NCBI GenBank assembly: GCA_036558645.1
Contig: DATBFG010000021.1
Coordinates: 1 to 64,000 of the forward strand
DNA from: DATBFG01 sp036558645
Lineage (GTDB): Bacteria > Acidobacteriota > Terriglobia > Terriglobales > Acidobacteriaceae
Direction of reading: 5' to 3'
DNA: 64,000 nt
Positions 1-7,123 of this stretch are shown one piece after another (the first letter of the stretch is position 1; every line of letters begins with the position of its first letter). The position numbers and the translations under genes are program-made. A model generated the notes under the pieces. It was given only the letters and a program-made list of their open reading frames with translations. It ran no database searches and had not been told where the DNA came from.

Positions 1-458
1 GGCATGATGGCGCTAGCGCCAGCATCTAGAAGGCGCTTGGCGAACACGATGTCATCCGAAGTGTAGGGAAGCACCGTGAATCCCTCTTTCACCAGCACAC
101 TCGTTGCTTCGAGCGTTGCCTGTACATCGGGATAAAGCGTAGCCTGATCGCCAATCACCTCCAGCTTGACCCAGTCCGAAATGCCAACTTCCCGTCCCAA
201 TCGCGCTGTGCGAATTGCTTCGTCCGCCGTGTAGCAACCCGCGGTGTTCGGCAACAGGAAATACTTCTTAGGATCGATATAGTCGAGCAATGACTCCTTA
301 CTGCGGTCCAGGTTCACACGCCGGACGGCGACGGTCACCATATCAGCGCCGCTCGCTTCCAGTGCACGCCCGGTCTCCTGAAAGGACTTGTACTTTCCCG
401 TGCCCACGATCAAGCGGGAGCGGAACTCTCGGCCAGCAATGATGAATGCGTCCCTCAT
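1..458 (-). CDS. thiG: Thiazole synthase ThiG, 5' part (cut by window edge)
   Basis: Reading leftward from an ATG at 458-456 the frame stays open to the window edge, giving the first 152 residues. ThiG makes the thiazole phosphate moiety of thiamine from 1-deoxy-D-xylulose 5-phosphate, dehydroglycine and the ThiS thiocarboxylate; it is a cytosolic (beta/alpha)8 barrel. Visible family signatures are GTGKYKSF near the N-terminus, the LLPNTAGCYTADEA segment, VKLEVIGD, and FTVLPYTSDD followed by DAGASAIMP at the edge. The ThiG active-site lysine is expected in the VKLEVIGD strand, where a lysine is present. About 100 C-terminal residues and any thiS neighbour lie outside the window. I see no TPP-riboswitch-like sequence in the 255 bases upstream of the start. 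Identification is firm; only completeness is unknown. Confidence 0.93.
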   Translation of the reverse strand, partial: MRDAFIIAGREFRSRLIVGTGKYKSFQETGRALEASGADMVTVAVRRVNLDRSKESLLDYIDPKKYFLLPNTAGCYTADEAIRTARLGREVGISDWVKLEVIGDQATLYPDVQATLEATSVLVKEGFTVLPYTSDDIVFAKRLLDAGASAIM

Positions 459-713
459 GCAAATATTGTAATGAAGTTCAGGCCACTCGGGCGTAGACAC
501 CACGAAAAAGACTGCGACTCGAGCCCAAGATGGTCAGGCGGAAGACTTGTCATCCTGAGAAAAGTGACCCATCAACCGAGCGCGGCTGAGGACCTGTTTT
601 TTGCCCAACGACAAACGACCAACCCTGAACAGTATTCCTGCCTCTCGGCCTTGCTCGGTGTTCTTGGCGTGCTCGGCGGTTAACGGCCTCCGTGATACTC
701 TCATCCAGACTCC
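459..713. other. Divergent intergenic region with low-complexity motifs
   Basis: This is the spacer between divergent thiG and the symporter gene. It holds a short run of CAACGAC/AAACGACC units around 606-623 and a T/G/C-rich stretch at about 641-682 built of repeated CTCGGC/TTGGCG-like units. Any reading frame through that stretch gives a meaningless VLGVLGG-type peptide. I see no convincing paired -35/-10 boxes and no riboswitch. Confidence 0.4.
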
Positions 714-2003
714 ATGGCCTTTGCCACCATCCTCGCCTCTCCATGGTTTCATTGGGCTGTGGTCGCGGGGCTCTTCATATATGCTTGCTTCCGGCGCACG
801 CTCGGCACCTGGATCCTTCTTGCCATGGTTGTCGGAGCTGCCCTTGGCCACGATTTCCCATCGTTCGCCGTAAATCTCCGCATACTCGCGCAGATCTTTC
901 TTCGCCTAATCAAGGCCATCATTGCTCCGCTCGTGTTCGCGTCTCTTGTTAGCGGCATTGCAGGCCACGCCGACCTCAAAGCTGTCGGCCGGATGGGCGT
1001 CAAGGCGCTCATCTACTTTGAAGTCGTGACGACGCTCGCGCTATTCATAGGACTGGCAGCCATCAATTTCAGTCAGGCCGGAGTTGGCGCGCAGATTCCC
1101 ACCAGTCCAGGCGAACAGATCAATGTCGAGAAACTCAGCGCCACGGACACAATCCTGCACGTCTTTCCCGAGAACCTTGCCAAGTCGGTCGCGGAGAATC
1201 AGGTGCTGCAGGTCGTTGTATTTAGCGTGATCTTCGGCATCGGCCTGGCGATGGTGAAAAAAGAAGACAAGCGCCGCCCCATGCTGGCCTTCACTGAGAG
1301 CCTGACCGAAGTGATGTTCAAGTTCACCAACATAGTTATGCTCTTTGCTCCGCTCGGAGTGCTGGGCGCGATTGCCTACACCGTGGGATCGACCGGCGTC
1401 GGGATCCTGGGCAATTTAGCCAAGCTGTTACTTACTTTGTATGTGGCATTAGCAGCGTTCTTATTGTTTGTTCTGCTGCCGGTCGCCATGATTGCGAAAG
1501 TGCCATTGCGGAGATTTATTCGGGCCGTTTCTGAGCCAGCGACGATTGCATTCGCGACGTCGAGTTCCGAGGCCGCCCTGCCCCGCGCTATGGAATGCAT
1601 GGAAGACCTCGGCGTGCCACGCTCGATCGTAGCGTTCGTCATGCCGACGGGTTACAGCTTCAACCTCGACGGCTCAACGCTCTACCTTTCGCTCGCCGCA
1701 GTCTTCGTAGCGCAGGCCGCTGGATTCCATCTCAGCCTCGGGCACCAGCTTTACATCATGCTGATCCTGATGCTCACCAGCAAAGGCGTCGCCGGAGTCT
1801 CTCGCGCATCGCTGGTCATCCTGCTCGCCACTGCGGGAACCGTGGGCCTACCCACCGAGCCTATCTTTATTCTGTTAGGCATTGATCAATTGATGGACAT
1901 GGCCCGTACCGCCGTCAACGTGATCGGCAACTGCTTGGCGACGGTGGTTATTGCGCGCTGGGAAGGAAAGTTCGAAGTGGCGACCGAATCTGCAAGAACC
2001 TGA
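714..2003 (+). CDS. Dicarboxylate/amino acid:cation symporter (DAACS, GltP/DctA family)
   Basis: The product is a 429-residue polytopic inner-membrane protein, the normal length for the sodium:dicarboxylate symporter family. These carriers take up glutamate, aspartate or C4-dicarboxylates with protons or sodium. The strongest evidence is the re-entrant loop segment FATSSSEAALPRAMECME, the serine-rich hairpin of the family, followed by VMPTGYSFNLDGSTLYL, which corresponds to the conserved P-x-G-x-x-x-N-x-D-G substrate/cation motif. The second hairpin and last helix are seen as LTSKGVAGVSRASLVILLAT and the PTEPIFILLGIDQLMDMARTAVNVIGN segment. The ATG at 714 lies just before the first hydrophobic helix; there is no strong ribosome-binding site. 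Substrate cannot be told from sequence. It appears monocistronic: the next gene begins about 175 bases downstream. Confidence 0.93.
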   Translation: MAFATILASPWFHWAVVAGLFIYACFRRTLGTWILLAMVVGAALGHDFPSFAVNLRILAQIFLRLIKAIIAPLVFASLVSGIAGHADLKAVGRMGVKALIYFEVVTTLALFIGLAAINFSQAGVGAQIPTSPGEQINVEKLSATDTILHVFPENLAKSVAENQVLQVVVFSVIFGIGLAMVKKEDKRRPMLAFTESLTEVMFKFTNIVMLFAPLGVLGAIAYTVGSTGVGILGNLAKLLLTLYVALAAFLLFVLLPVAMIAKVPLRRFIRAVSEPATIAFATSSSEAALPRAMECMEDLGVPRSIVAFVMPTGYSFNLDGSTLYLSLAAVFVAQAAGFHLSLGHQLYIMLILMLTSKGVAGVSRASLVILLATAGTVGLPTEPIFILLGIDQLMDMARTAVNVIGNCLATVVIARWEGKFEVATESART

Positions 2004-2179
2004 GATGGTGTTCCTGGCCCGTTGTTCTCTGTCCGCTTCTGAACGCGTGTGTCCCACAACTGGACAAGCCGTCCCTTCAGATCGCCAAGAATTCTCATTA
2101 CTTCCAGCGTTTTACCGTGGGGCAACGGACTTAGAATTGCGACGCAATCTGCGCTGTCCGTGCGAGGGGAGGCGGATCC

Positions 2180-4588
2180 ATGCCAGACTTCTTTCAGGAT
2201 GTCCGGTACGGTTTGCGGATGCTGTGGAAGTCGCCGGGTTTCACTGCGGCCTCACTGCTGACCCTGGCGTTGTGCGTGGGCGCGAACACGGCCATGTTCA
2301 CGCTGGTGAATGCAATCCTGCTGCGCCCGCTGCCATATCCCGGAGCGGATCGACTGGTCTGGGTGCGGGAATATCTGCCGCATATCCACAATGATGTAGC
2401 ACTCGGCCCGGACTACGTGAACTGGCGCGACTCGGCGCATTCGTTCAAACAAATTGCCGCCTACGACAGCGATAATTTCAATCTAAGCGGCGCCGGCGAA
2501 CCGGTGCGCGTAGAAGCCGCTCAAGTCACGTCCACCTTCTTTCCACTGTTCGGTGTACAGCCAGGCACCGGCCGTCCATTCTCCCGAGAAGAGGACAAGC
2601 CGGGCGCGTCGCCTGTGACGGTTCTCACCTACACTCTCTGGCAAAGCCATTTTGGCGGGGCAGATGATGCGATCGGCAAACGAATCCTATTGAACGGGAT
2701 CCCGCACACGATCGTCGGCGTGATGCCCGCAGAATTTCGCTTCCCCGACGAGTCGATCAAGCCCGACGTGCTCTTGCCGATGCCTCTGACCCCATATGAT
2801 CCCGCGGAGAAGAGTTTTCGAATGGTGAACATCGTGGGACGCCTTGCCCCCGGATCCACCTCAAACCAGGCCGCCGCGGAACTCGATGTCATCAACCGCC
2901 AGGCCCACGTACATGATCCGGACGATAACTGGCTGGAGGACATGCACGTAGAAATCAAAAGCCTGCAGGAGCAGTTGGTAGGCAGCTACCGCCGCGCACT
3001 GCAAGTCTTGATGCTGACTGTATTGCTTGTACTTCTGATCGGTTGCGTCAACGTGGCCAACTTGCAATTGGCCCGCGCAGCAGCCCGCAAGCGTGAGATC
3101 AGCGTGCGCAGCGCGTTGGGAGCATCCCGGATTCGTCTGATGCGACAGTTGCTCACGGAGAACCTAGTGCTGGCCGTAGGTGGAGGAGTCGCCGGACTGG
3201 CCCTTGCAGCATGGATTGTAGGCGTCTTGCGGACTGTCCACATCGGCGCGCTACCAAACCTGTCCAACATCAGCCTCGATCAGAATGTGTTTGCCTTCGC
3301 CGTGCTGGTCATTGGTGGTACCAGCTTGTTGTTTGGAATGGCTCCAGCAATTGTGGCGACTGGACAACGCGATATACATCTGAACGTCGGGTCACGATCA
3401 ACGTCGAGCGCTTCCCATCGGCGGCTGAGCAGCGTGCTGGTGATGTCAGAACTGGCGCTTGCCATGATGCTGCTCGCCGGAGCCGGTCTCCTGATTCGCA
3501 CCTTCGTCGGGCTGATACGTACCGATCCCGGATTCCGGTCCGAAGGAATTCTGACAGCCAAGCTCACCTTGGCAGACGCCAAGTATACGAACAGGGAACA
3601 GCGCAGAGCATTTTTCGAAGAACTATTGCAACGATTGCGAGCGTTACCCGGTGTTACAAGCGCCGCGGTCGGAAGTTCGTTGCCACTCGCCGGACACGCC
3701 ATGCATGGCGTAATGCGCGCGGAAGGCCAACCGGAGCTTCCGCCAAACCAGGCTCCATCCTTGTTTCTTGATAGCGCGAGCCCGGATTACTTCCGGGCCT
3801 TGGGAATGACCATTATCGAAGGGCGTACGTTCACAGCGGCTGACGCAGGAGGCTCGATTCCCCCGGTGATTCTAAATCAGGCTGCCGCAGCCAAGTTCTT
3901 TCCAGGTCAACGTGCGGTCGGCAAACATATCACCATGGTCAGAGCCAATCAGTGGTCTGAGATCGTAGGTGTAGTCGGCAGCGTTCGTGACAACGGGTTG
4001 GACCAAGAGGCTTCGCCGCAGCTCTACTTTCCACTCGGTCACGCGCCGTGGCCGACACGGATTGTGATCCGGACGGTCGGCGATCCGGCGGCCTATGCAA
4101 ACCTGTTGCGCGTTGCGATAAGGAGCATCGATGCCGATCAGCCAATTTTCGATGTGGCAACGATGAAGGTGCAGTTAGCCGACTCGTTGACCATTCGCCG
4201 TTTGAACATGCTATTGCTGAGTGCATTCGCGGGCCTCGCTCTGCTTTTGGCGGGAATAGGAATCTATGGAGTCATCTCGTACAGCGTGGTCCAGCGCACG
4301 CAGGAAATTGGAATCAGGTTGGCACTCGGTGCGGACAGGTCTTGCGTCGTACGCCTGATTGTGGCTGCCGGATCCAAACTGGTCCTCGGCGGAGTGATTC
4401 TTGGCGTGCTTGGATTCCTTGCACTGGTACGGTTCATGTCCAGTTTGCTTTTCGGTGTCCAAGCGACCGATGCGGTTACGCTAACGGCAGGCATAACTAT
4501 CCTGGCATCGGTAGCGCTCGCAGCCAGCTATATTCCCGCGCGGCGCGCGGCAAAAGTCGACCCGATGATTGCGCTGCGGTATGAGTAG
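2180..4588 (+). CDS. ADOP-family duplicated MacB-like ABC transporter permease
   Basis: The 802-residue protein is an ABC-type permease of the 'acidobacterial duplicated orphan permease' family. It starts with DVRYGLRMLWKSPGFTAASL, the typical family opening. The layout is TM helix (about 20-45), a periplasmic MacB-PCD domain, three TM helices (about 280-420, with RAAARKREISVRSALGASRIRLMRQ in the cytoplasmic loop), a second MacB-PCD domain, and three TM helices at the C-terminus with the matching loop QRTQEIGIRLALGADRSCVVRL. The two halves thus repeat the FtsX-like module. No ATPase gene is adjacent, which is why the family is called orphan. The ATG at 2180 follows a GAGGGGAGG ribosome-binding site. 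The substrate is unknown; related MacB proteins act as mechanotransmission exporters of peptides or toxins. Confidence 0.94.
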   Translation: MPDFFQDVRYGLRMLWKSPGFTAASLLTLALCVGANTAMFTLVNAILLRPLPYPGADRLVWVREYLPHIHNDVALGPDYVNWRDSAHSFKQIAAYDSDNFNLSGAGEPVRVEAAQVTSTFFPLFGVQPGTGRPFSREEDKPGASPVTVLTYTLWQSHFGGADDAIGKRILLNGIPHTIVGVMPAEFRFPDESIKPDVLLPMPLTPYDPAEKSFRMVNIVGRLAPGSTSNQAAAELDVINRQAHVHDPDDNWLEDMHVEIKSLQEQLVGSYRRALQVLMLTVLLVLLIGCVNVANLQLARAAARKREISVRSALGASRIRLMRQLLTENLVLAVGGGVAGLALAAWIVGVLRTVHIGALPNLSNISLDQNVFAFAVLVIGGTSLLFGMAPAIVATGQRDIHLNVGSRSTSSASHRRLSSVLVMSELALAMMLLAGAGLLIRTFVGLIRTDPGFRSEGILTAKLTLADAKYTNREQRRAFFEELLQRLRALPGVTSAAVGSSLPLAGHAMHGVMRAEGQPELPPNQAPSLFLDSASPDYFRALGMTIIEGRTFTAADAGGSIPPVILNQAAAAKFFPGQRAVGKHITMVRANQWSEIVGVVGSVRDNGLDQEASPQLYFPLGHAPWPTRIVIRTVGDPAAYANLLRVAIRSIDADQPIFDVATMKVQLADSLTIRRLNMLLLSAFAGLALLLAGIGIYGVISYSVVQRTQEIGIRLALGADRSCVVRLIVAAGSKLVLGGVILGVLGFLALVRFMSSLLFGVQATDAVTLTAGITILASVALAASYIPARRAAKVDPMIALRYE

Positions 4589-4619
4589 CGGACTGCGCCA
4601 CTCATTCATGTTCTTGAGA

Positions 4620-4651
4620 ATAAATAAAAAGCCGCCCCGGACGCGGGCGGC
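4620..4651 (-). terminator. Intrinsic terminator of the OmpA-domain gene
   Basis: A perfect 7-bp GC stem (GCCGCCC at 4631-4637 with GGGCGGC at 4645-4651) has a 7-base loop. On the minus strand it is followed by a CTTTTTATTTATT tract, so it terminates leftward transcription coming from the OmpA-domain gene. The plus strand has no T-run after the stem, so it should not stop the ADOP transcript efficiently. Confidence 0.85.
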
Positions 4652-4732
4652 TCGGTATTGTTCCCAACCTTTCGAGCTTTGAGCTGCGTGATATTCGTTT
4701 GTGTGTTGCCGGGCCTGTGACGAGCTTGCCGG

Positions 4733-5611
4733 TCAGTTGCCCTGAGCTGCCAGTCCTTTGTTCACCATGACCTTCACTTCGACGCGACGGTTCTCGGATC
4801 GCCCTTGCGCGGTCTCGTTGGAAGACACCGGACTCGAAATACCCATTGCTCCCGGAGAAACAATGTGGCGAGGGGGAACATTGCAATTCTGCATTAAGTA
4901 GTCCACCACAGAGTACGCCCGGTCTTTGCTCAAAGTCTGGTTTGCGGCAGCGTTTCCCGTCGAGTCAGCGTATCCCTTTACTTCGATAATGTAACCAGTC
5001 TGTTTGATCGCACTTGCCGCGAGCGTGCTTAGTTGCGTCTTGTCCTTATCGCTGATCGTGGACTTACCGGACGCAAAATAAACGACCGCCTGGTCCTTCA
5101 CGTCGTAGTCCGCCAGTTCCGAGAAGCGGCGGTTCACGTCTTGCTCGTTGCTGGCGATCTGGTCCTTATTCGCCGCGATGTTCGCTTGGTTGACCGAAAT
5201 CGACTCTTTATTCGCAGCTATGTCCTGCTTGTTGGCTTCGACCTTTTCTTCCGTGGGTGTCAATCCGGCCTGAATCATGCTGGCCGTTTCAAGGTCGTCT
5301 TTGCTGAACGAAACGGTTTTTGCCTCAAGTTTCCCATCCGCCCCAGGAACCGCCTTTACGCTCACTTTCAGGCCAGGGATGAGACTCGTCCAAGACATTT
5401 GCTGTTTACGAAGGCCGAGACCTTTGGGGGACTCGACTTTGGTCGCGTCGGTTAGCGTCACAACCTGGCTACCCTCAGTCGTGCTGAGCGTCAGGTTGTC
5501 TGCGGTGCGTCCCGTGATTAATCCCTTTAGTTTCGTCTCATCGCCTCCAAATGCGAGGGCCACGCAAGTGCAAAAGACGAGGACAAGGATGGACAGACTT
5601 CTTTTTCTCAT
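4733..5611 (-). CDS. Secreted protein with C-terminal OmpA peptidoglycan-binding domain
   Basis: With the start at 5611 the product has 292 residues. That ATG is preferred over one 13 codons upstream because AAGGAG precedes it at normal distance and a signal peptide (RKRSLSILVLVFCTCVALAFG) then follows at once. Residues about 25-120 look like a small beta domain (GLITGRTADNLTLSTTEG), possibly DUF5666-like. Residues about 120-165 form a short heptad-like stretch of repeated ANKxxIAxN units, probably a coiled-coil spacer. The last 120 residues are an OmpA domain: VYFASGKSTIS, the peptidoglycan-binding region VKGYADSTGNAAANQTLSKDRA, and ENRRVEVKV. It probably anchors an envelope structure to peptidoglycan in the periplasm. 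It is monocistronic and ends at a clear terminator. Confidence 0.88.
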   Translation of the reverse strand: MRKRSLSILVLVFCTCVALAFGGDETKLKGLITGRTADNLTLSTTEGSQVVTLTDATKVESPKGLGLRKQQMSWTSLIPGLKVSVKAVPGADGKLEAKTVSFSKDDLETASMIQAGLTPTEEKVEANKQDIAANKESISVNQANIAANKDQIASNEQDVNRRFSELADYDVKDQAVVYFASGKSTISDKDKTQLSTLAASAIKQTGYIIEVKGYADSTGNAAANQTLSKDRAYSVVDYLMQNCNVPPRHIVSPGAMGISSPVSSNETAQGRSENRRVEVKVMVNKGLAAQGN

Positions 5612-5944
5612 AAGGGTTGAAGCTCCTTGATGGGTCTTGGCCTTGGTCAAAACACACCCATCCTGGTTCCGCCGAAATTCTCAATGATGCGGTGACGTGA
5701 GATGGTCCAGCCGTGGACCCGAGGCAAAGGCTAGATTGTAGTTTGGAAAGCTACAACTGGAAAAACAAACAGATCAAAGAAGGACCTCGTTTCACACAAG
5801 TAGGCGCAATTTCATCAACATGCGCCAGGTTCGTCGAAGTTCTGCAATGGGCAAGAAACAATACCTCAACCAAACGGCGGGGCCTTGCCGCATCCATAGT
5901 TGTGCTCGGGAACTCGAAGTTGTGATAATTGCCAGGGCAAAAGC
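5612..5944. other. Intergenic stretch upstream of the OmpA-domain gene, no gene seen
   Basis: No open frame here has a credible start or composition. The one notable element is an imperfect inverted repeat at 5736-5756 (TTGTAGTTT, GG, AAAGCTACAA, one bulged base), about 125 bases upstream of the OmpA-domain start. A TACAAT-like -10 hexamer on the minus strand lies inside it, so it may be an operator or part of that gene's promoter. This is weak. Confidence 0.35.
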
Positions 5945-6187
5945 ATGGGTAAAGGCCGAGACCGGCGGCGACGCAAAGCGAAGAGGCAGAACCTCGCGAC
6001 CAGAGCAGAGGTAACCTGTGAATATGCCGTAGCCGAAGAGACAGTCCGTCGCCGTGATCCCCCCCGCACTTGAGGAACCAGATGCCCCCGTCCTCGCTCT
6101 TCTGAAACCGAAGCCTCAGGCGCGGTGTCCCTTCCTGAGCCTGAATCAGACGCATTTTCAATTGTTACGACTTACCGGCGGCGGTGA
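5945..6187 (+). pseudogene. Small Arg/Lys-rich protein gene with two compensating frameshifts
   Basis: An ATG at 5945 opens a very basic peptide (GKGRDRRRRKAKRQ) that runs 42 codons and stops at 6071-6073, directly after a run of seven C residues (6059-6065). Dropping one C continues the frame into ALEEPDAPVLALLKPKP. Near 6100-6124 the first frame must be rejoined to read SGAVSLPEPESDAF and end at the TGA 6185-6187. Read this way the segment gives one coherent protein of about 80 residues: a basic head, an acidic middle, a KPKP element and a LPEPE tail. I have a general impression of similar small acidobacterial hypothetical proteins but cannot name a family. The two shifts could be sequencing or assembly errors or a real lesion. 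Function unknown. Confidence 0.5.
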
Positions 6188-6242
6188 GTGCAAACGCCTG
6201 ATAGCGTCAATTCTTGCATCGACTCTGTTAAACTCCTCCGCC

Positions 6243-6971
6243 ATGTCAACGTTCGTCCTAGTGCACGGCGCATGGCAATCTGTTGGCACGTGGGACTTAT
6301 TAATCCCCTTGCTGCGAGACCATGGCCACAGAGTGGTAACACCGATTCTCCGCGGCCTCGGCACAGACCAGAGCTATCTGACTTCTGACATTACGCTCCG
6401 TCAACACGTCGAGAACGTTTCCAATGAATTGGCTGCGCTCGCAGACAGCGCTGTGCTCGTGGGACACAGCTACGCGGGCATGGTCATTAGCGGAGCAGTA
6501 GAGTCACAGCCCATGAAGGTACAGAGACTGGTCTTTTTGGACGCCTTCATACCGGAAGACAACCAATGCGTGTTGGATCTGCTTCCGCCCGAGATTGGAG
6601 TTTATTTTCGTAATATTGCGCGGGAACGAGGCGGTGGCTGGCGATTGCCGGGCGGAGAAGGTCAACTGGATCTTTGGGGGCTGAAACCAGGAGAAGCGCG
6701 AGATTTTGTGCGTAAGAGGTTGTGTGATTTCAGTCTGCGCTGCTTTGAGGAACCCCTTCCCCTTCGGCAGAACCATAAGGCCAGAGTTCCGGCCACATTC
6801 GTAAGCTGTGTTGCGGACGGATACCCGGCTCGACCGTTTTTCGAACCATTTGCGAAAAAAGCTCGTGCTTACGGTTGGCACGTCAGCGAAGTGAACACTG
6901 GCCACGACTGCCACGTTGAGAGCCCCGCAGAAGTGGCCGGTATTTTGCTTTCCGCTGCTGCAGGTTCGTAG
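6243..6971 (+). CDS. Alpha/beta hydrolase (esterase-like)
   Basis: Translation from the ATG at 6243 gives 242 residues that begin directly with the first strand of an alpha/beta hydrolase, STFVLVHGAWQ. An open frame extends further upstream, but that part runs through the small basic-protein gene, so the internal ATG is chosen. Catalytic features are the oxyanion-loop HGAW, the nucleophile elbow GHSYAGM (Ser at about 79), and the C-terminal His in NTGHDCHVESP. The acid residue probably lies near the VSCVADGYPARP segment. The family includes the EstC/pyrethroid-hydrolase and salicylate-esterase-like enzymes, which are small cytosolic carboxylesterases. There is no signal peptide. Substrate cannot be predicted. 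It is a single gene facing a convergent neighbour. Confidence 0.86.
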   Translation: MSTFVLVHGAWQSVGTWDLLIPLLRDHGHRVVTPILRGLGTDQSYLTSDITLRQHVENVSNELAALADSAVLVGHSYAGMVISGAVESQPMKVQRLVFLDAFIPEDNQCVLDLLPPEIGVYFRNIARERGGGWRLPGGEGQLDLWGLKPGEARDFVRKRLCDFSLRCFEEPLPLRQNHKARVPATFVSCVADGYPARPFFEPFAKKARAYGWHVSEVNTGHDCHVESPAEVAGILLSAAAGS

Positions 6972-7031
6972 CTATCAAGTCTTCGGCTACATGGTGGGTT
7001 GGGTTTTGACATAGACCCTTTACCGTAGCAA

Positions 7032-7049
7032 CTTCCTCTATAGAGGAAG
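7032..7049. repeat. Perfect 18-bp palindrome between convergent genes
   Basis: The sequence CTTCCTCTATAGAGGAAG is an exact palindrome lying about 60 bases after the hydrolase stop. It could form a 7-bp hairpin with a 4-base loop, or be a two-fold symmetric protein-binding site. No T-run follows on either strand, so it is not a standard intrinsic terminator. Confidence 0.6.
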
Positions 7050-7123
7050 GGACGACAGCGGGTGGCGCTCGGCGCAAAATTGCGGAATCCATTTCGGTTT
7101 CCGAGCTTGCGATGATTTGATCG

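Noticed and set aside
471..683. Small plus-strand frame ending in a VLGVLGG-type tail
   Set aside because: The tail is produced by the repetitive CTCGGC/TTGGCG spacer sequence and the start has no ribosome-binding site.
1..713. Possible TPP riboswitch ahead of thiG
   Set aside because: No CTGAGA or ACCTGAT-type conserved elements are seen on the minus strand upstream of the ATG.
1951..2394. A 147-codon plus-strand frame bridging the symporter and ADOP genes
   Set aside because: It overlaps both genes out of frame and has no domain; the ADOP start with its strong ribosome-binding site is clearly better.
3211..3771. A 186-codon plus-strand open frame
   Set aside because: It lies inside the ADOP permease gene in another frame and encodes an Arg-rich nonsense-like peptide.
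5751..6161. A 136-codon minus-strand frame in the spacer
   Set aside because: It is antisense to the small basic-protein gene, rich in Cys, Leu and Arg, and has no recognisable feature.
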